A DNA stretch of 64,000 bases from Streptomyces sp. PCS3-D2 (GTDB taxonomy: Bacteria; Actinomycetota; Actinomycetes; Streptomycetales; Streptomycetaceae): contig NZ_CP097800.1 of NCBI RefSeq assembly GCF_000612545.2, forward strand, positions 124,001-188,000. Reading direction: 5' to 3'. Numbering within the stretch: position 1 is the first letter of the stretch; every line of letters begins with the position of its first letter. Shown piece after piece: positions 51,108 through 59,919 of the stretch. The notes beneath the pieces were generated by a model. The model did not search any database. It was not told where the DNA came from and worked only from the letters and a program-made list of their open reading frames with translations. Made by a program: the position numbers and the translations under genes.

Positions 51108-52229
51108 GTGCGCATCCTCTTCACCGGCCCGGCCTCGGCCGGACACCTCTTTCCCATGGTCCCGACCGCACAGGCCTTACGCGGCGCCGGACACGACGTA
51201 CTGTTCGCCGGCTCGCAGCCGCTTCAGCAGCTGCGCCAGACAGGTTTTCCGGTGGTCGAGATAGGCGACGGCCGCACCCTTCAGGACGTTTTCGAGCAGG
51301 CCATGGGGGAGGAAGTCCGTTACGTCACCACCGACCTGACCTCCGACCAGATCCTCGACCGTGCGGCCCGCGGCTTCGCGTTCCTCTCCCGTCCGACCGT
51401 GGACGGCCTCCTGGAGGTCGCCGAGGGCTGGGGCGCCGACCTGCTCGTCTACGACTCCTTCCAAGCCTCGGCACCGCTGGTCGCGGCCAAGCTCAAGATC
51501 CCTTCGGTGATCCAGAACTTCGGTGTCACCTCCGGCCACGACATGGTCGGCCGGCTCGCCGCCCACTTCACCGAGACGTACGAGGCGTACGGGGTGGAGG
51601 GCCCCGCCCGGTCCACCGCACTGAACATCGTCCCCGCCTCCCTGGGAGGCGACCCCGGCGGTCTGCGCATGCGCTACGTCCCGTACAACGGCGGCGGCTT
51701 CGTCCCCGCCGGGCTGCTCCGCCGCGGTCCCCGCCCGCGCGTGGCCGTCACCCTGGGCACGGTGCTCAGCGAGCTGGACGGGGTCCGGGCCATCGTCCGC
51801 CTGGTCGAGGCCGCCGCGTCGGTGGACGCGGAGTTCCTGCTCGCCGTGGGCGATGCCGACCTCGCACCGCTCGGCACCCTCCCGGACAACGTCCGCCCGC
51901 TGCCCTGGGTCCCGCTCGCCGAACTGCTGACCACGTCCGACGCCCTGATCCACCACGGCGGGTCCGGCACCCTGCTCACCGCCCTCCAGGCCGGCCTGCC
52001 CCAGCTGCTGCTCCCCCAGGGCGCCGACCACTTCACCAACGCCGACGCCCTCACCGCGACCGGGGCCGCCCTACGCTCCGCCTCCGACGACGTCGACACC
52101 GCTCTCCTCACCCGGCTCCTCTCCGACCCGGCCCTGCGGGAGGCCGCCGACCGCCTGCGCGCGGAGAACGCCGCTCTGCCGACCCCGGCCGCGACGGTCC
52201 CGGCTCTGGAGGCGCTGATCACCTCCTGA
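51108..52229 (+). CDS. Glycosyltransferase of the macrolide/antibiotic GT1 (MGT-like) family
   Basis: 373 aa from GTG 51108 with AAGGAGA 5 nt upstream. N-terminal RILFTGPASAGHLFPMVPTA is the acceptor-side Rossmann start with the catalytic-type His13 (SAGH); C-terminal donor side has PWVPLAELL, then LIHHGGSGTLLTALQAGLP and QGADHFTNADAL, matching nucleotide-sugar binding. Transfers a sugar from a UDP/dTDP donor to a small molecule. No sugar-biosynthesis or PKS gene is next to it. Confidence 0.9.
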   Translation: MRILFTGPASAGHLFPMVPTAQALRGAGHDVLFAGSQPLQQLRQTGFPVVEIGDGRTLQDVFEQAMGEEVRYVTTDLTSDQILDRAARGFAFLSRPTVDGLLEVAEGWGADLLVYDSFQASAPLVAAKLKIPSVIQNFGVTSGHDMVGRLAAHFTETYEAYGVEGPARSTALNIVPASLGGDPGGLRMRYVPYNGGGFVPAGLLRRGPRPRVAVTLGTVLSELDGVRAIVRLVEAAASVDAEFLLAVGDADLAPLGTLPDNVRPLPWVPLAELLTTSDALIHHGGSGTLLTALQAGLPQLLLPQGADHFTNADALTATGAALRSASDDVDTALLTRLLSDPALREAADRLRAENAALPTPAATVPALEALITS

Positions 52230-52652
52230 CGCGTCCGCCCGGCGTCACGGGAGCCGCGCGCGCCGGGACCGCAGCCCACGGCTCGGGGCCTGGAGCCCGG
52301 AGCCCGGAGCCCGGAGCGGAGACCTGCCGTCCGGGCTCCGGCCGTCCGCCGGAGCGCGGACGGCCGGGTGGACCGGGGCGGGCGGTCGGCCGCGGCTGCC
52401 TCAGCGCGGCCGCCACCAGGCCTTCGAGAGGCACCGGCGCGGGGCCTTTCCGTTGACTCGCTCGCTGCCGGACACGAGGTGCGATGGGATGTCAGCGGGT
52501 GTCGGCCCCTGCCGAGGCCCCGTAGGGACCGTACGCAGAGAATGATCGTCCAGCCCATCGGTACGGCGTCCTGCGGTCGGCATCGGGCTCGGCTTCCCCT
52601 ACGCGGGGCACCCGGGCGGCGCCCGGCCGGCGGGAGGACGGTCGGCCCGCCG
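52230..52652. other. Intergenic region with short CCCGGAG tandem repeats
   Basis: 423 bp. A run of (CCCGGAG)n at about 52292-52315 is the only structure noticed; the rest shows no gene on either strand that I can support. Confidence 0.5.
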
Positions 52653-53066
52653 TCAGGGCATACCGTCGGGGTCGCAACTGGCCCGCCGCAGCCCGATGGT
52701 GCGCAGCGCCCGCATCAGGGCGTCGAAGTCCCCCTCGCGCACGATGTGGACCGCCCCCTCGGCCGTGAGTCCGGACACCGCGCGGGGCACCCGGTCGGCG
52801 GCCGTGCGCAGCACCACTCCGCTCGGCGGGTCCAGATCCCGCACCCCGCGGAACACGCGCAGGACGGCCGGATCCGAATCGATGCTGTCGAGCCCGGCCG
52901 GCAGGGACAGGACGGTGATGTCGGGCAGCAGGACGCGGGCGTGCGCGAGGGCGACGGCGGGATCGTGTGCGTGCGACACGACCCGGAAGTGCGGGCTGCG
53001 CTGGATGCCCGAGCGCAGCAGCTCCAGTTGCTCGCCCTCGGGCACGCCGACCACCAGGATGGTCAT
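52653..53066 (-). CDS. Orphan receiver-like protein
   Basis: 137 aa from ATG 53066. MTILVVGVPEGEQLELLRSG, DPAVALAHARVLLPDITVLSLPA and the GLTAEGAVHIVREGDFDALM end follow the alternating strand/helix order of response regulator receiver domains. The expected phospho-Asp would be in DITVLSLPAG; the usual acidic pair at the N-terminus is lost (VVGVPEGE), and no output domain follows. Likely a non-canonical receiver; moderate. Confidence 0.6.
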   Translation of the reverse strand: MTILVVGVPEGEQLELLRSGIQRSPHFRVVSHAHDPAVALAHARVLLPDITVLSLPAGLDSIDSDPAVLRVFRGVRDLDPPSGVVLRTAADRVPRAVSGLTAEGAVHIVREGDFDALMRALRTIGLRRASCDPDGMP

Positions 53067-53118
53067 CACCCTCCCATCGTGGTTCCCCGCGCGCCGGGGG
53101 GGCGACCCGGGAGGGTTC

Positions 53119-53658
53119 TCAGGGCCGTGCGGAGGACACCGGGGCCCGGCGTTGCCCGGCCGACCCGGCCGCCCGGTCCGCCTCGGCCGCTTCGGCCGCT
53201 TCGGCCTCGGTGTAGGCGGAGGCGAAGGTGAAGGCGCGCGGCGAGGGCCCGTGCGCCCGGAGGTCGTCCAGCCGCTCCAGCGCCTCGTCGACGGTGGGCA
53301 GTCGGCCGGCGGGGATCCACCAGAGCACCAGGTGCGCCTCGACGTGCCGGTCGAACCACTCACGGCGGCGCCGCATCGCCTCCAGGTGCCCGCTGCGGTA
53401 GGCGAAGTCCCACAGGGCCTCCCTGCTCTCCCAAACGGACAGGTTGACGATGACGCCCTCCCCCGCCGGACGCAGACCGGTGGCGTCGGCCTCCCCCTCC
53501 TCGACGAGCCGCCACACGAAGCCGGGGGCTCCGTCGGCGGCGGAGTTGACCGGATCGAGCAGCTCGACGAACGGCGCGATGCGCGGGTCGTCGAGGGGGT
53601 GCAGGAGTGTGGCGACGTTGAACTGGGCGAGGTGGGCGGCGTGCGCGGGTTCGGTCAT
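53119..53658 (-). CDS. DUF3291 domain protein
   Basis: 179 aa. LAQFNVATLLHPLDDPRIAP, FVELLDPVNSAADGAPGFVW, NLSVWESREALWDFAYRSGH and RRREWFDRHVEAHLVLWWIP are the DUF3291 pattern, a dimeric alpha/beta-barrel-like (monooxygenase-related) family. An Ala/Glu-rich tail from ~145 is not part of the domain. Same strand as, and 32 bp after, the Cys-rich HTH gene, so probably cotranscribed. Confidence 0.85.
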   Translation of the reverse strand: MTEPAHAAHLAQFNVATLLHPLDDPRIAPFVELLDPVNSAADGAPGFVWRLVEEGEADATGLRPAGEGVIVNLSVWESREALWDFAYRSGHLEAMRRRREWFDRHVEAHLVLWWIPAGRLPTVDEALERLDDLRAHGPSPRAFTFASAYTEAEAAEAAEADRAAGSAGQRRAPVSSARP

Positions 53659-53690
53659 GGCCTCATCCCAGCACGGCCCCCTTTTCTATG

Positions 53691-54377
53691 TCAATGCTCA
53701 TTGTTTTTAGAAGCTTCGACCACCACGCAGCACTCCCCCGGCCTGGCGTCCATACGGGCACGAACCGGCCCGTCGACGCCGAACAGCCCTTCCAACAGCG
53801 CGAGGTTCATGCCGCAGACCAGGGGCGGGAAGCGCTCGGCGACCGCATGGAACGGGCAGTTGCGCATGCGGACGACGCCACCTCGGCCCGCCTCCCCCGC
53901 ACCCTCCTCACCCTCCTCCAGGTGCGGTTCATAGCCGCGGGCGGCCAGCAGTTCCATCGCGTCCTCGATGCCCCCGCAGGGCGCCGCCGCCCCGCGCAGC
54001 AACTCGCCCCGGCGGCGCGCGGCAGCGCAGAGCCCCGCGTCCAGCCCGGCCTGCTCGGCCGCCTCGGCCAGCAGTTCGGCGGCGGTGCGATAGTCGCGGG
54101 CGGGCAGCGAGACCGACCGCTCGACCCGCGCCCGCGTGTACACCTTGGCCGGCCGCCCCGCCCCCGGCCCCGAGCGCCCCGTCAGGCGACGGCTCCCGCT
54201 CTCCAGCAGCCCCGCCTCGGCCAGCCGGTCCAGGTGGTGCGCGGCGAGCGTGCGCGCCACACCGGTCGCCTCGGCCGCCTCGTTGCGACCCACCTCGCGT
54301 CCCTGGGCCGCCACGTACTCGTACAGTCGACGGCGCACCGGGTCCTGCAGCACCGCGATCACATCGATGTCCTTCAC
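53691..54377 (-). CDS. HTH transcriptional regulator with C-terminal cysteine cluster (SufR-like)
   Basis: 228 aa from GTG 54377. ArsR/DeoR-like winged HTH at ~5-60 (DPVRRRLYEYVAAQGREVGR, RNEAAEATGVARTLAAHHLD). The C-terminal half has Cys174 and Cys188 (CPFHAVAERFPPLVCGMNL) and Cys216-Cys217 (PGECCVVV), near the SufR pattern of spaced Fe-S ligands, though the third SufR ligand is missing. Probably an iron-sulfur- or redox-sensing regulator. Confidence 0.72.
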   Translation of the reverse strand: MKDIDVIAVLQDPVRRRLYEYVAAQGREVGRNEAAEATGVARTLAAHHLDRLAEAGLLESGSRRLTGRSGPGAGRPAKVYTRARVERSVSLPARDYRTAAELLAEAAEQAGLDAGLCAAARRRGELLRGAAAPCGGIEDAMELLAARGYEPHLEEGEEGAGEAGRGGVVRMRNCPFHAVAERFPPLVCGMNLALLEGLFGVDGPVRARMDARPGECCVVVEASKNNEH

Positions 54378-54438
54378 CCGGCCATTCTAGAAACAACGCG
54401 GGTTGGAGATAGAAGCGCCGACAGCGGGGGCCCACGGC

Positions 54439-54730
54439 ATGGTCACACTCCCGGCCGACCGCGGTCGAGGACGACCATCCGCGGGTGCTCGCGGTGCTGG
54501 ACGCGTGGTGGGGCGGCCTCAAAGGCGGGGCGGGATCGGCGGAACGCACCCTACTGCTGCCCCGGCTGCACTTCCAGCACTTCACCACGACCAGCCTCCT
54601 GGTCGAACACGACAGCGGCGAGATCGCCGCGTTCCCGGTCGGATTCCTGTCACAGACGGCGCCCGAGGCCGCGTACGTGCACTTCGCCGGCATCGACCCG
54701 GCACTGCACGGGCAGGGGATTTCGGTTGGC
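54439..54730 (+). pseudogene. Broken GNAT acetyltransferase gene
   Basis: Reading from ATG 54439 the start MVTL is in a frame that must shift by one base in the C-run at 54448-54452 to enter RPTAVEDDHPRVLAVLDAWW, a normal GNAT N-terminus. The frame then runs through LPRLHFQHFTTTSLLVEHD, FPVGFLSQT and YVHFAGIDPALHGQGI (acetyl-CoA loop region), and homology stops abruptly near 54720. So it has both a frameshift and a missing C-terminal third. Confidence 0.7.
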
Positions 54731-54887
54731 GCAAAAGAGGAACGATTGACATCAAGATCAGCTGTCCGCCGTCGCCCCTGCCGACATCACCAGGAGAAGC
54801 CGACGCGCCTCTCAGCCCGGGGGCCCTGCCGGGCCAGCCCACCTCCTACCGTGGAGAGTCACACACAAGCGCGAAGGGGTGGGGAGC

Positions 54888-55298
54888 ATGACGATATGGG
54901 GACTGGTCATCGAGACGACCGTGGGTGTCGGCGAGCGCAAGCACACAGAGGCGCACGTGGTGGCGCACATCTCCGGATCCCGAGCGGAGGCGCTCACAGA
55001 GCTGGAACGGCGGGCGCGCAGCCACACTCCCGAGCACCCCAGAAGCCCCAGGCGTCGTCGGCTCCTTCGAGAGAGCGACGGATTCCTCCTCGTCGTTGAC
55101 GGGGCGTGGCAGTCGTTCGTCACGCGGTTCACGGTGGCGGAGGTGCTGGAGGACTCTACCGCGCCCGCTGTCCCGGAACCCGTGGAGGTGTCGAGCGAGC
55201 CCGTCACTTCACCTGGCGAGTCGGTCGGGCAGGTCGAGCGGTACGCGGACGGCGTACCGGTCAAGCCGGCGTGGCTGGGCCGCGACGACCTGTCGTGA
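54888..55298 (+). CDS. Hypothetical protein
   Basis: 136 aa from ATG 54888 (AAGGGG 8 nt upstream). TIWGLVIETTVGVGERKHTE, HISGSRAEALTELERRARSH and ESDGFLLVVDGAWQSFVTRF read as a small alpha/beta protein followed by a Pro/Val/Ser-rich tail. No family recognised; conserved-looking and common composition. Confidence 0.55.
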   Translation: MTIWGLVIETTVGVGERKHTEAHVVAHISGSRAEALTELERRARSHTPEHPRSPRRRRLLRESDGFLLVVDGAWQSFVTRFTVAEVLEDSTAPAVPEPVEVSSEPVTSPGESVGQVERYADGVPVKPAWLGRDDLS

Positions 55299-55473
55299 GC
55301 GGTGGCGCGAGGCCGGCTGTGCACGCAGCATCCGACCAGCGCGATCAATCTCGGATGACACAAACTCGCGTCCGTCGCCATGGGATGGCAAGCGGTCAAA
55401 GTTCGGTGGCACCGGACACCGGGGAGCGTGACGGAGGGGACGGCCCGCATGGCACTCGCCCATTAAATCGAAC

Positions 55474-55740
55474 ATGTGTTGCAATAGAGGGGTGAGACCT
55501 ACGCCCCGATTCCCCGAGGATCTCGTCGCGCTCCAGGAGGCGTGGCTGCGTACGTATGCCGAGCTCGCGCAGGTGGCCGCCGGCGGCGGGACCACCCTGC
55601 TGCGGCGGCGGCTGATCGCGTTGTCCGGCCGGCTGTGCGCCCATCCGCACTGGCCCGCTCCGGCCGGCTGGCGGGACGGCGGCGTCGAGCTGCGGCGGAC
55701 CGCGCGCGGGCAGGCCCGGACGCATCGCGAGGCGGCCTGA
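55474..55740 (+). CDS. Small hypothetical protein
   Basis: 88 aa if it starts at ATG 55474 (no ribosome site) or 82 aa from GTG 55492, which is immediately after AGAGGG. Contains FPEDLVALQEAWLRTYAELA, LLRRRLIALSGRLCAHPHWP and a basic tail. Cytoplasmic, helical; function unknown. Confidence 0.5.
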   Translation: MCCNRGVRPTPRFPEDLVALQEAWLRTYAELAQVAAGGGTTLLRRRLIALSGRLCAHPHWPAPAGWRDGGVELRRTARGQARTHREAA

Positions 55741-55873
55741 CGATGCCCGCGCCCGGACGCCGGGGCGGCGCGGCGGCCGGTCGGGGAGAGTCCGGTGGCT
55801 GTCCGGTGTGTCTGCGCGGCACGTGCGGCCGGGCTCCCTTGAATGGGCAGCCTCCTACGGAAACGGGCACCGT

Positions 55874-56677
55874 ATGACCCTCCCCTCGCCCCACCGGGCA
55901 GCAGCCCCGGCCGCCGCCGCGGCCGGCTACACCCGCCGGTCGCTCCTCACGGGCGCCTTCGCCCTGGCCGGCGCGGCGGCACTGCCCGTGGCCGCGGCCG
56001 GGCCCGCATACTCGGCCGCCGGCCCGAACGTCATCGCCTGCACCACCTGGGGCGCGCGGGCCGCTTCCGAACCCGTCGTCGTCCTCGCCAACCGCCCCGA
56101 GCGCATCGTGGTCCACCACACGGCGACGGCGAACGTCACCGACTATTCCCAGCAGCGCGCCTACGCCCTGGCCAAGGCGATCCAGAACTATCACATGAAC
56201 GCGCAGGGCTGGATCGACACCGGTCAGCACTTCACCATCAGCCGCGGCGCCTTCGTGTTGGAGGGCCGCCACCACAGCCTCGCGGAGCTGAACACCGGCA
56301 GGCGCCAGGTGCGCGCGGCGCACTGCGTCGGACAGAACACGGTGTCGATCGGCATCGAGAACGAGGGCACGTACACCTCCCAGGCCCCTCCCGCGGCGCA
56401 GTTCGCGGCGCTGGCGGACCTGTGCGCCCGGGTCTGCAGCCAGTACGGCCTGCCTGCGTCGGAGATCTACGGCCACCGCGACTTCAACGCCACGTCCTGC
56501 CCCGGCGACCGTCTGTACGCCCTGCTGCCGACCCTCCGCAAGGAGGTCGCCACCCGCCTCGGCACGCCCCTGTCGCAGCCGGAGGCGGAGGATCCGGTGT
56601 GGGACTTGGTGCGCCAGGTCACCGACCGGCCGTCCGCCACGCTCGGGGAATACCTGCCCGCGGGCCTACTCCCCTGA
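55874..56677 (+). CDS. Tat-exported PGRP-type N-acetylmuramoyl-L-alanine amidase
   Basis: 267 aa from ATG 55874. Tat signal TRRSLLTGAFALAGAAAL (20-37). Amidase_2/PGRP domain: VVHHTATAN with zinc His81 or His82, YHMNAQGWIDTGQHFTISRG, GRHHSLAELNTG, and GHRDFNATSCPGD with His201 and Cys209, the remaining zinc ligands. Cleaves muramoyl-L-alanine bonds in peptidoglycan outside the membrane. An upstream in-frame ATG at 55808 is unlikely because the Tat motif would then be internal. Confidence 0.92.
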   Translation: MTLPSPHRAAAPAAAAAGYTRRSLLTGAFALAGAAALPVAAAGPAYSAAGPNVIACTTWGARAASEPVVVLANRPERIVVHHTATANVTDYSQQRAYALAKAIQNYHMNAQGWIDTGQHFTISRGAFVLEGRHHSLAELNTGRRQVRAAHCVGQNTVSIGIENEGTYTSQAPPAAQFAALADLCARVCSQYGLPASEIYGHRDFNATSCPGDRLYALLPTLRKEVATRLGTPLSQPEAEDPVWDLVRQVTDRPSATLGEYLPAGLLP

Positions 56678-57021
56678 CGGAGTGTCTTCCAAGAAACGGT
56701 CCGACGGGGGAGCCGGCCCGATCGCACACGGCGATACCGCGAGCGGCAGGCTGCCGGGCGGACCGGGAAGGCCTCGGGGCTGCCGCGCCTGCCGGTACGC
56801 ACCCGGGAAACCCGTCCGACCCGTACGCAGGACAGGCGCGGCGCACGGCGCCACACCGAACCGCGTGGTGCGGCGGCCGCCACGGCGCGGCCACGGCCTG
56901 TCCGCAGAACGAACACCTCCACGGCTTCGTCCACGAGGCTGTACGCGCCCGCCGGCCCGGATAGCGTCGGCCCTTGCGGTCACCGCCGAGGTCCGCCCGT
57001 GCACCCGAAGGCAGGAACGAG
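56678..57021. other. Intergenic region
   Basis: 344 bp between two rightward genes; no gene, hairpin or repeat recognised. Presumably the STAS gene's promoter. Confidence 0.4.
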
Positions 57022-57390
57022 ATGAACCCCCTGGCCGCCCGCGGTCCGCACAGCGTCACGCTCGCCACCCGGGCCGACCGCAGCGTCATCACCCTCACCG
57101 GCGACATGGACCTCGACCACGTCGAGCCCTTCCTCGCGGCACTCCGGGAAGCCTGCACCGCCGCCGGTGCTCCGACGCGAGTGGTCGTCGACCTCTCGCG
57201 CCTCGACTTCTGCGACTCCACCGGCCTCAACGCCCTGCTCCACGCGCGCTCCCTGTGCGAGTCTCACGGGCGAACGCTGACGCTCGCCGACCCCGCCCCG
57301 CAGTTCCACCGCCTGCTGCGCGTCACGGGCGCCGACGAGGTGTTCGACGTCTCCGTCTCCGACGCGCCCGGCGCGGGGCCGGTACCGTGA
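57022..57390 (+). CDS. STAS-domain anti-sigma factor antagonist
   Basis: 122 aa. TRADRSVITLTGDMDLDHVE, RVVVDLSRLDFCDSTGLNAL with the phospho-acceptor Ser66, and a C-terminal helix at QFHRLLRVTGADEVFD. Antagonists of this type bind anti-sigma kinases; the antisigma partner is not adjacent. CAGGA lies upstream of the ATG. Confidence 0.92.
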   Translation: MNPLAARGPHSVTLATRADRSVITLTGDMDLDHVEPFLAALREACTAAGAPTRVVVDLSRLDFCDSTGLNALLHARSLCESHGRTLTLADPAPQFHRLLRVTGADEVFDVSVSDAPGAGPVP

Positions 57391-57422
57391 CCGCGGCCGT
57401 GACCGCGGCCGTGACCGCGGCC
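57387..57422. repeat. Three 12-bp tandem repeats GTGACCGCGGCC
   Basis: Three exact copies at 57387-57398, 57399-57410 and 57411-57422, the first overlapping the STAS stop codon, between convergent genes. The repeat is partly self-complementary (CCGCGG) but does not make a clear long hairpin. Confidence 0.85.
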
Positions 57423-57436
57423 TCGACTCCGCCCGC

Positions 57437-58390
57437 TCAGCCGGACCTGAGCGTGACCGAGGGCGCGACACCGTATTCCTGGCGGTAGGCAGCGGCGAAG
57501 CGGCCCTGGTGGGCGAAGCCCCAGCGTCCGGAAATGCCGGCAACGGTAGCGGAGCCCGACGGGTCGGCGGACCGGAGCTCGGCATGGGCACGGGCCAGCC
57601 GGACCTGGCGGAGATGACCGAGCGGCGTCGTACCGGCGTGGCGGGTGAAGGCGTACTGCACCGCGCGCGGAGTGACAGGGATCGAGGCGGCGATGTCGGC
57701 GAGCGTGATGTCGCGGTGAGCGTTGGCCTCGATGAACGCGACGGCGCGGCGCAGGGTGTCGCTGTGCGCGTCGCGGGTGTCGCGCGGGCCCGGCCGGTCC
57801 ACCCGGGCGGTGTTCGGCAGCGTGTTCAGCACCGTGGCCGCCAGGTGCTGGGCGGCCGTCGAGACCAGCAGCCCGTCCGGGTCGGCCGATGCGGCGCTGT
57901 CGTCGAGGACGTGGTCGCGGAGGTACGCGACGGCCGCCCCGAGCCGCCGGTTCTCGGCGGGGCCGACGGCCCGGGGCCCGGTGATCCGTACCTCCCCGCC
58001 ACGCGGAACGGAGGCGACCCGCCCCAGCAGGCGGGGATCGAACATGGTGATCGTGTACCGGGCTTCGCGGACCTGCCCCGCGTACGGGCGGTCGTGGGGG
58101 GCGATGAGAAAGGTCTCGCCGGGCCCGAAGACCTCCTCGCGGCCCCCGGTGGTGTCCACGATGGTCCCGCTGTGCATCGTCACCAGGCACACCTTGCCCA
58201 GGCAGCCCGCGTCGTAGCCCATCGTGTAGCCGAAGGACAGCCGGTCGACGCTCAGTCCGCCGACTGCGGTGCGGGAGATCCGGACGCGGGTGTCCGTGGG
58301 ACGCCCACCGATCTGCATGGGGGTGTAGGCGGCGGACAGGAAGGCTTCGGTGGCCTCCAGGTTCCCGCTCTCGAAGAAGAGGTTCGTCAT
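57437..58390 (-). CDS. AraC family transcriptional regulator
   Basis: 317 aa. N-terminal sensing domain (DRLSFGYTMGYDAGCLGKVC; GETFLIAPHDRPYAG) and C-terminal AraC HTH pair: SIPVTPRAVQYAFTRHAGTT, then LRQVRLARAHAELRSAD and GFAHQGRFAAAYRQEYGVAP. Lies 86 bp downstream of the cytochrome P450 gene on the same strand, so it may be cotranscribed and may control it. Confidence 0.92.
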   Translation of the reverse strand: MTNLFFESGNLEATEAFLSAAYTPMQIGGRPTDTRVRISRTAVGGLSVDRLSFGYTMGYDAGCLGKVCLVTMHSGTIVDTTGGREEVFGPGETFLIAPHDRPYAGQVREARYTITMFDPRLLGRVASVPRGGEVRITGPRAVGPAENRRLGAAVAYLRDHVLDDSAASADPDGLLVSTAAQHLAATVLNTLPNTARVDRPGPRDTRDAHSDTLRRAVAFIEANAHRDITLADIAASIPVTPRAVQYAFTRHAGTTPLGHLRQVRLARAHAELRSADPSGSATVAGISGRWGFAHQGRFAAAYRQEYGVAPSVTLRSG

Positions 58391-58476
58391 CGGGCCCTCC
58401 CGCGCCCCACCCGCTCATCGGCACGGCTGCCGACGACGGGCTCCCCCAGTATGCCGTGCCCGGCCGACCGGACCGT

Positions 58477-59697
58477 CTACGTGACGGGGCGGAAGGTCAC
58501 CGGGAGGCTCAGGGGACCGCGCAGACCACCCGGGCGCCAGCGGATCTCCTGCGGCTCCACGGCCAGGGCGAGTTCGGGGAGCCGACGCAGCGCGGTACCG
58601 ATCGCGACCTGCCCCTCCAACCGGGCCAGCGGCGCGCCCAGGCAGTAGTGGACGCCGTGGCCGAAGGCGAGGTGGGCGTTGTCCTGGCGGGTGATGTCCA
58701 GGCGGTCGGGGTCGGGGAACCGGGCCGGGTCGCGGTCGGCGATGGCCGAGGCGATGAGGACGGTCGCACCGCGCGGGACGATCGTCCCCGCGATCTCCGC
58801 GTCCTCGCGGGCGAAGCGGGCGATGCCGGGGCTGACCGGCCCGTCGTAGCGCAGGAACTCCTCGATCGCGCTGCCCAGGAGACCGGGGTCGCCGCGCAGG
58901 AGTTCGAGCTGGTCGGGGTGGGCGAGCAGCATGGCGATGCCGCCACCGATCAGGTTGACCGTGGTGATGTAGCCGGCGGCGAGCAGCAGGAAGACCATCG
59001 CGATGAGCTCGTCCTCGCTCAGCCTGCGTTCCTCGTCCCGGGCGGCGATCAGGGCACTGAGCAGATCGCCTCGCGGGCGGGCGCGTTTGTCCCGGATGAG
59101 GTCGGTCACGTAGGCGCGCATGTGCCGCCAGGCCTCGTCCACCGCGGCGGGGTCCGGCGGTTCCGCGCCGCGCATGATCATGCGGTCGGTCCAGTGCTGG
59201 AAGTCGTGCCGGTCGTCCGCCGGTACGCCGAGCAGTTCGCCGATGACGGCGACGGGCAGCGGCAGCGCAAAGTCCGCGACGAGGTCGGCGCGGCCGGCCG
59301 GGGCGATCCCGTCCAGGAGGCGGTCGGTGATGTCCTGGATCCGGGGCCGCATCTGCGCGACTCGGCGGGCGGTGAACGCCGTGGAGACCAGGCGGCGCAG
59401 GCGGGTGTGGTCGGGCGGGTCGCTGCGGAGCATGTTGCTCAGCATCGACTCCCGATCGGTCGCGGGCAGCTGGGCCAGGAGCCGGGGGTCCGAGGCGTCG
59501 CGTACGTCGCTGCTGAGACGGGGGTCCGAAAGGGCGGCGAGTCCGTCCTCGTAGCGGGTGACGAGCCAGGCCTCCAGCCCGCCCGCGGCGACGACGCGGC
59601 GTACGGGGCCTTCCTCGCGAAGTTCCCGGTACAGCGGGAAGGGGTCCGCGAGGAAAGCCGGGTCGGCATAGGGAAGAAGGACCGGCCGCTCACTCAT
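58477..59697 (-). CDS. Cytochrome P450, bacterial class, with atypical I-helix
   Basis: 406 aa. K-helix EEFLRYDGP, heme-binding FGHGVHYCLGAPLARLE with Cys352. The I-helix reads AGYITT (Tyr243, Ile244) where AGHETT or AGxDT/ET is usual; the acidic residue before Thr is absent. Overall CYP105/107-like in size and layout. Ferredoxin and reductase genes are not adjacent. Substrate unknown; the macrolide-type PKS of this window is 50 kb away. Confidence 0.93.
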   Translation of the reverse strand: MSERPVLLPYADPAFLADPFPLYRELREEGPVRRVVAAGGLEAWLVTRYEDGLAALSDPRLSSDVRDASDPRLLAQLPATDRESMLSNMLRSDPPDHTRLRRLVSTAFTARRVAQMRPRIQDITDRLLDGIAPAGRADLVADFALPLPVAVIGELLGVPADDRHDFQHWTDRMIMRGAEPPDPAAVDEAWRHMRAYVTDLIRDKRARPRGDLLSALIAARDEERRLSEDELIAMVFLLLAAGYITTVNLIGGGIAMLLAHPDQLELLRGDPGLLGSAIEEFLRYDGPVSPGIARFAREDAEIAGTIVPRGATVLIASAIADRDPARFPDPDRLDITRQDNAHLAFGHGVHYCLGAPLARLEGQVAIGTALRRLPELALAVEPQEIRWRPGGLRGPLSLPVTFRPVT

Positions 59698-59919
59698 CGT
59701 GCCTCCAGGAATACGACGCCCCTGCCATGGGCAAGGAGGATATGCGTCCGAGTCTCCACGAATGCAGCTTTTCGGTCATGCGGACGAGCGGTAACCGGTC
59801 GTGACGGGCGTGGCGTCGGTGCGTCGACTTTTCGCCGTCAAGGGCATGCTGATGGCCCGTCGATTTCCGATGCACGCGTGATCTGGGCCAAGGACCACTC
59901 CGGAAAGTATGATCAAGAA
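59698..59919. promoter_or_regulatory. Divergent promoter region between the P450 and NUDIX-like genes
   Basis: 222 bp between start codons at 59697 and 59920. No clear operator found. Confidence 0.4.

Noticed and set aside
48650-52456. A + strand open frame of more than 1200 codons
   Set aside because: It is the opposite-strand frame of the RNase II-type and emfourin-like genes and continues through the glycosyltransferase in the wrong frame; composition is not protein-like.
54746-54780. TTGACA-like hexamer after the GNAT pseudogene, a possible promoter
   Set aside because: No acceptable -10 at the right distance, so it is not called.
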